Positions 60,606-64,000 of a stretch of 64,000 nt of DNA are shown here, one piece after another. Origin of the DNA: Leidyana gryllorum EB-2025a (lineage: Eukaryota; Apicomplexa); NCBI GenBank assembly GCA_048772705.1, contig JBLWGC010000204.1:62001-126000 (forward strand), written 5' to 3'. The position numbers were made by a program, and so were the translations under genes. Within the stretch, counting starts at the first letter, position 1, and each line of letters begins with the position of its first letter. The notes below the pieces were generated by a model. The model was not told the DNA's origin. It was given only the letters and a program-made list of their open reading frames with translations, and ran no database searches.

Positions 60606-60775
60606 CCAATAGTCGCGCCCGATTGTGCGTATCAAACACCGATCTTCCGATAACAAACCTCTGATATATAAATCTATGTGTTCCCACAGTGTCAAACCCC
60701 ATCCGTTCTGTCCAGAGAAAAAAAAAGGTACTGACGCTCAACTGATTTTCGGAGTTCAGTTCCGGAGTCCTCACC

Positions 60776-60938
60776 ATGGCTCATGGATCTTCGCGCTACA
60801 AGAAGGCGCGCTCTAAGATGCGCTGGAAGGTGAGTCTTTGCTTCATTGAACACACTTTAACCCCCTCTGCAGTGGAAGAAGAAGCGCACTCGCCGTCTTC
60901 AACGCAAACGCAGAAAGATGCGCGCTAGGTCCCGATGA
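60776..60938 (+). CDS. RPL41: 60S ribosomal protein eL41 (copy 1)
   Basis: Two exons, 60776-60829 and 60873-60938 (43-nt intron), 39 residues. The second exon encodes the classical eL41 body, WKKKRTRRLQRKRRKMRARS, and the first the MAHGSSRYKKARSKMRWK extension. I recall such an extension in alveolate eL41; most eukaryotes have only ~25 residues. Too short to be found by length-based ORF searches. Part of the intersubunit bridge region of the large subunit. Confidence 0.93.
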
Positions 60939-61763
60939 GCGACCGGAGAGGGGTCACTGAATTGACCCCAACGAAGAGAAGGCAATGCTTAACAGTGTGT
61001 GTCGACTCTTCTTGATGTCTATTAACGCTTTCTAACTGACTGATATTAACCTGACATCTATTATTCCCTATCACGCAACTCTTTCTCAATCGGACGAGGG
61101 GAGGTGGAACTTAGCGAGCGAGCGGGCAATCGTTACTAACAGTACTCGTAGAGGAGCACCAGAACAGCGACAGCTACAACAATAACAACACCAACAGCAG
61201 CCTGCAGACTCGGCAGACTCCTGGGCGGCCGTTGCACCGGCGGCGTCGACTTGACTACGCAGCGGACGGAGAGACTAAGACTGAGGCTGAGACTGAAAGA
61301 CAATGACTCGCTCGCTCGCTCGCTCTCTGACCGACTGTGGTGAAGGGGATGTGAACATCATCATTAGACTGAGCGATTAGTCTCGCTTTGTAGGGAGTCT
61401 CCAGGTTCGCCAGATTGACTGTGCAAGCTCACTGAGATAGAGACGGCACAAGTGGCGATGGGGAGATACATTGTAGATGATATTTGATAGTTAGAGTTCA
61501 CTGGTGCAGTCGCACAGAAGTCTTCAATAGTCTCTCAGCAACAGTTTGTCACTGTTGGTGACCGATTGTGAGGTGAATTTGTCAGCAAAATGCCCAGGGA
61601 AGGCACACGCACACGTGTCCAGAGTCACAGGATAGGGCGTGAGAAGGCGTGGTACACAGTGGAGTGAGAGTGGCAGAAGCACACATTCGGTGAGCCATGA
61701 CTGAGACGAAACGAGCGGAGGGTATATCCGGGAGATTTCGCTTTTTTCTGACACCGACTCAAG
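60939..61763. other. Spacer between the two eL41 genes
   Basis: No coding sequence supported. It has short GAGC/GCTC runs of opposite sense (agcgagcgagcggg near 61115, then gactcgctcgctcgctcgctctc near 61305) that could pair to a stem around a ~180-nt loop. The last ~250 nt act as the copy 2 promoter. Confidence 0.5.
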
Positions 61764-61944
61764 ATGGCTCACGGGTCGTCCCGGTACAAGAAAGCGCGCT
61801 CCAAGATGCGCTGGAAGGTGAGTGGGCGATTGTTTGATTGGTTCTGGCTGATAACTGCTTTTGTCTTTGATCTCTCAGTGGAAGAAGAAGCGCACTCGCC
61901 GTCTTCAACGTAAGCGCAGAAAGATGCGCGCCAGGTCCCGTTGA
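61764..61944 (+). CDS. RPL41: 60S ribosomal protein eL41 (copy 2)
   Basis: Two exons, 61764-61817 and 61879-61944 (61-nt intron). The 39-residue product is identical to copy 1. Silent changes (for example in the Gly-Ser-Ser-Arg region and near the end) and a different intron and flanks show an established tandem duplication rather than an assembly duplicate. The intron is at the same position, after AAG of the N-terminal extension. Confidence 0.93.
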
Positions 61945-62078
61945 GGGATAGGCTGTTTGCACTAGTCTGTAACAATTGAGCTAGTGTGCCTTTGACGCCT
62001 TTATTGTGATACTGCATCATCACCATTAACCAAACCCCATACCGCTAGTGTCACAAAAAGACTTCCATTTCTGTTGAT

Positions 62079-63557
62079 ATGTCCAACCGCCCTATATGTA
62101 CGCGCTATCAGCGAGGCTACTGTCCATTCGGAGACGGTTGCCGTGACGGCGCCCACCCACCCAAGCAACAATCCGCCTTTGCCGCCAGTAATGCGCTCCC
62201 CAGCAATGTGAACCCCTTCGGCACCATCTCGCTCTCTGGGCTGGTGAATACGGCACCCCGGCTGGGAGGAATGACCACTATGCCGACGCCGGTCCCCTTC
62301 GGTTCAGCGCAGCCCACAATGATGAACAACAACCCGTTCGCGGGCACCACCCAAAATCAACCGGCCCAGGCACCACTCCAAACAGGAGGATTCTTCAGCG
62401 GCGTGAGTCTTCCCAGCTACTCCAGCACCGCTCAGACCACATCAACCGCTCCGGCGAACCCATTTGGAGGTAATTCCAATGCTGCCGCTTCGAAAGCAGA
62501 TGGCTCAGGGGGAGGAGCGGTCGCGGTCCGTCATACGCCCGCAGTGTTCGGAACCGTCTCCTCGGCCTTTGGAGACCTCTCTGGGGCTTTCCCCGCTATG
62601 GCGTCGACTACAGCCACCAACACTGCGACGGTCAATCGACCCTTCGGAAGTGTATTGAATACGGTGAGTTGAATGTCATTCTGAAACTGACAAAGCTCTC
62701 TCGCCTCAACGCAGACAACTTCGGCACCGGCGAATCCATTCGGGCTCAAAATGGGCACAACACCCATCCCAGCTTCGTTTGGAACCATATCTGCGGACTC
62801 TCCGTTCGCGTCAGCCTTCAGTGCTTTTGCTGTGCCAAAGCCACCCTCGACTGTGGGGGCGGCTGCAGCCCACCCAGCAGCTGCGCCGGCCCAAACCGTC
62901 CCCAATTCAGGGTTGTTTGCCACACAGAGTGTTACCGGTCCGACCACGACAGGTGCGCCCACGACATCTTCCTTCTTCTCGCAGGCTGCTGCGGCTGCAG
63001 CCGCACCATCTCAGACGCCCAGCGTACCGATCACGACGGAGCCAGTAATTCAAGTGGCCACAGCGCCTGTGGTGGAGACGACAGCAACACCAGCGGTTCC
63101 CGTGGTGGTAGAGACGTCAGCAACAGTCCCCGTGGCAGAGACGTCAGCAACAGTCCCGGCGGCCGAGACGTCAGCAGCACTCCCCGTGGCAGCGGCAGCA
63201 GCAGTCCCGGCGGCCGAGACGTCAGCAACAGTCCCGGCGGCCGAGACGTCAGCAGCACTCCCCGTGGCAGAGACGTCAGCAACAATCCCCGTGGCAGCAG
63301 CCCCAGCGATTCCCGTGGCAACAAAACCAGTGATACCCGTAGCTGCGAAACCAGCTCTTCCGACATCCCAGGAACCGACGTTCCCCAGTGGTTGGGTACC
63401 CACGAAGGCAGAAGAGAGTTGGATGCGGAGTTTGGAGATGTCACAGTTGGTGGGGCTGACAGTGTCGGTACCCAAGTCTGCGGATCCTGACTGGTGTCGA
63501 GCTGAATGGCAGAGGTCCTCCTTTGGGTTGGGAGGCATCCCTGAAGCTGTAGTGTAG
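62079..63557 (+). CDS. CCCH zinc-finger FG nucleoporin (NUP42/Rip1-like)
   Basis: Two exons, 62079-62663 and 62715-63557 (51-nt intron), 475 residues. One CCCH finger at the very N-terminus (CTRYQRGYCPFGDGCRDGAH), then dispersed FG motifs (NPFG, PFG, VFG, AFG, SFG), as in NUP42/NLP1, which sits on the cytoplasmic face of the pore and works with Gle1 in mRNA export. The middle of exon 2 has ~10 degenerate units of PVAETSAT / PAAETSAA type. The C-terminal ~50 residues (WVPTKAEESWMRSLEMSQLVG) look folded and could be the Gle1-binding end. Family call from architecture, not from a full alignment. Confidence 0.78.
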
Positions 63558-63588
63558 TGTTTTAGAAGGTCAAAAAGGACTTTTGGTA

Positions 63589-64000
63589 ATGACGGGCTTC
63601 AATGACGAAGATGAATTCCTCCCTGACTCAGAAGCTGACGATTATGAGGCTGAGGATAGGTGTTACGCCATACCAGAGCCTGATGAGCTGCCTACCGTGG
63701 TAGAGCCTCTGCTCACTGAGAATAGTGAGGACAGGTGGGCGATGGGGCAGGGACACTGTCGGCGGCATTTGGTTGGTGTTCAGCATCCGTCACAGCCAAG
63801 GCAGATATGTGATACGGTCTCCTGAAGATATATCCGCCGTAATGGCCGAGGAAATGCGGAAAGCGCAGTGCATGATGGCGGCCTTGGAACCCACCTGGGC
63901 GGGAGAACCCGACCCAATCGTGACGCCAGTAATCATCGAGGGTATGCTGGCACGAAGAGGGTGGCGGGCCGACACGGTGGTCGAGGACTTTGTGTACAGT
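63589..64000 (+). CDS. Possible ariadne-type RBR ubiquitin ligase, N-terminus only
   Basis: ATG at 63589; exon 1 63589-63734, 70-nt intron, exon 2 from 63805 running off the window. The acidic start (FNDEDEFLPDSEADDYEAED) followed by YVIRSPEDISAVMAEEMRKA and a helical segment (IIEGMLARRGWRADTVVEDF) resembles the acidic plus UBA-like N-terminus of Ariadne proteins. The RING1-IBR-RING2 part would lie outside, so the family is a guess; the gene itself and the splice are better supported. Confidence 0.5.

Overview
The window is a gene-dense piece of a nuclear genome from an alveolate protist, most likely a perkinsid (Perkinsus-like). The taxon is an inference from: an alveolin/IMC protein with EVP-type repeats (28.3-29.0 kb); two genes for ribosomal protein eL41 carrying an N-terminal extension I associate with alveolates; a secreted protein with WFDGC-like Cys repeats; standard genetic code; and very small introns. 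I could place about 45 introns in frame. Most are 39-63 nt with GT-AG ends, one is GC-AG, and a few are longer (70, 107 and 367 nt). No bacterial operon, IS element, CRISPR array, rRNA or tRNA was recognised.

Region 1 (0-27 kb, all minus strand) is the most unusual part. It is a tandem array of UPF1/IGHMBP2-like superfamily 1 helicases. There is a probable N-terminus of one more array-type gene at the left edge, two members with intact motifs (0.5-3.5 kb and 9.6-12.5 kb), one with slightly altered motifs (6.9-9.2 kb), one with an intact P-loop but eroded motifs II, V and VI (3.6-6.4 kb), and a giant gene (16.5-27.0 kb). The giant gene splices in frame from six exons into a protein of about 3,418 residues. 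Its N-terminal ~1,090 residues align to the helicase fold but have lost every catalytic motif; the rest is mostly low-complexity tail. An RGG/Gln/His-rich RNA-binding-like protein (14.0-16.2 kb) lies inside the array. The spacers contain an inverted repeat, a ~60-unit GT tract, a TGCA palindrome and a GT-rich duplication.

Region 2 (27-43 kb) is mixed: an unknown protein, an alveolin, the selenocysteine elongation factor eEFSec, a Pro-rich protein, two tandem biotin-ligase-like proteins with an altered biotinyl-AMP loop, three unknown disordered proteins, a secreted Lys/Pro repeat protein, a small SVIP-like p97-binding protein and the long form of tRNase Z.

Region 3 (42-49 kb) holds several proteins with signal peptides (a Cys-repeat protein, an acidic protein, and two tandem paralogues sharing a domain I do not recognise). 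Between them lie choline/ethanolamine kinase and adenylate kinase 6.

Region 4 (49-64 kb) is mostly housekeeping: ribosomal protein eS7, RCL1 (18S rRNA processing), a small membrane-anchored protein, glycine decarboxylase P-protein, an NMN adenylyltransferase, a CIR_N-domain nuclear protein, an importin-alpha-like ARM protein, two eL41 genes, a CCCH/FG nucleoporin (NUP42-like) and the start of a possible ariadne-type ubiquitin ligase. Genes are packed extremely tightly: codirectional neighbours are 12-70 nt apart and several divergent start codons are only 28-39 nt apart, which fits a lineage using spliced-leader trans-splicing, though no leader is visible here.
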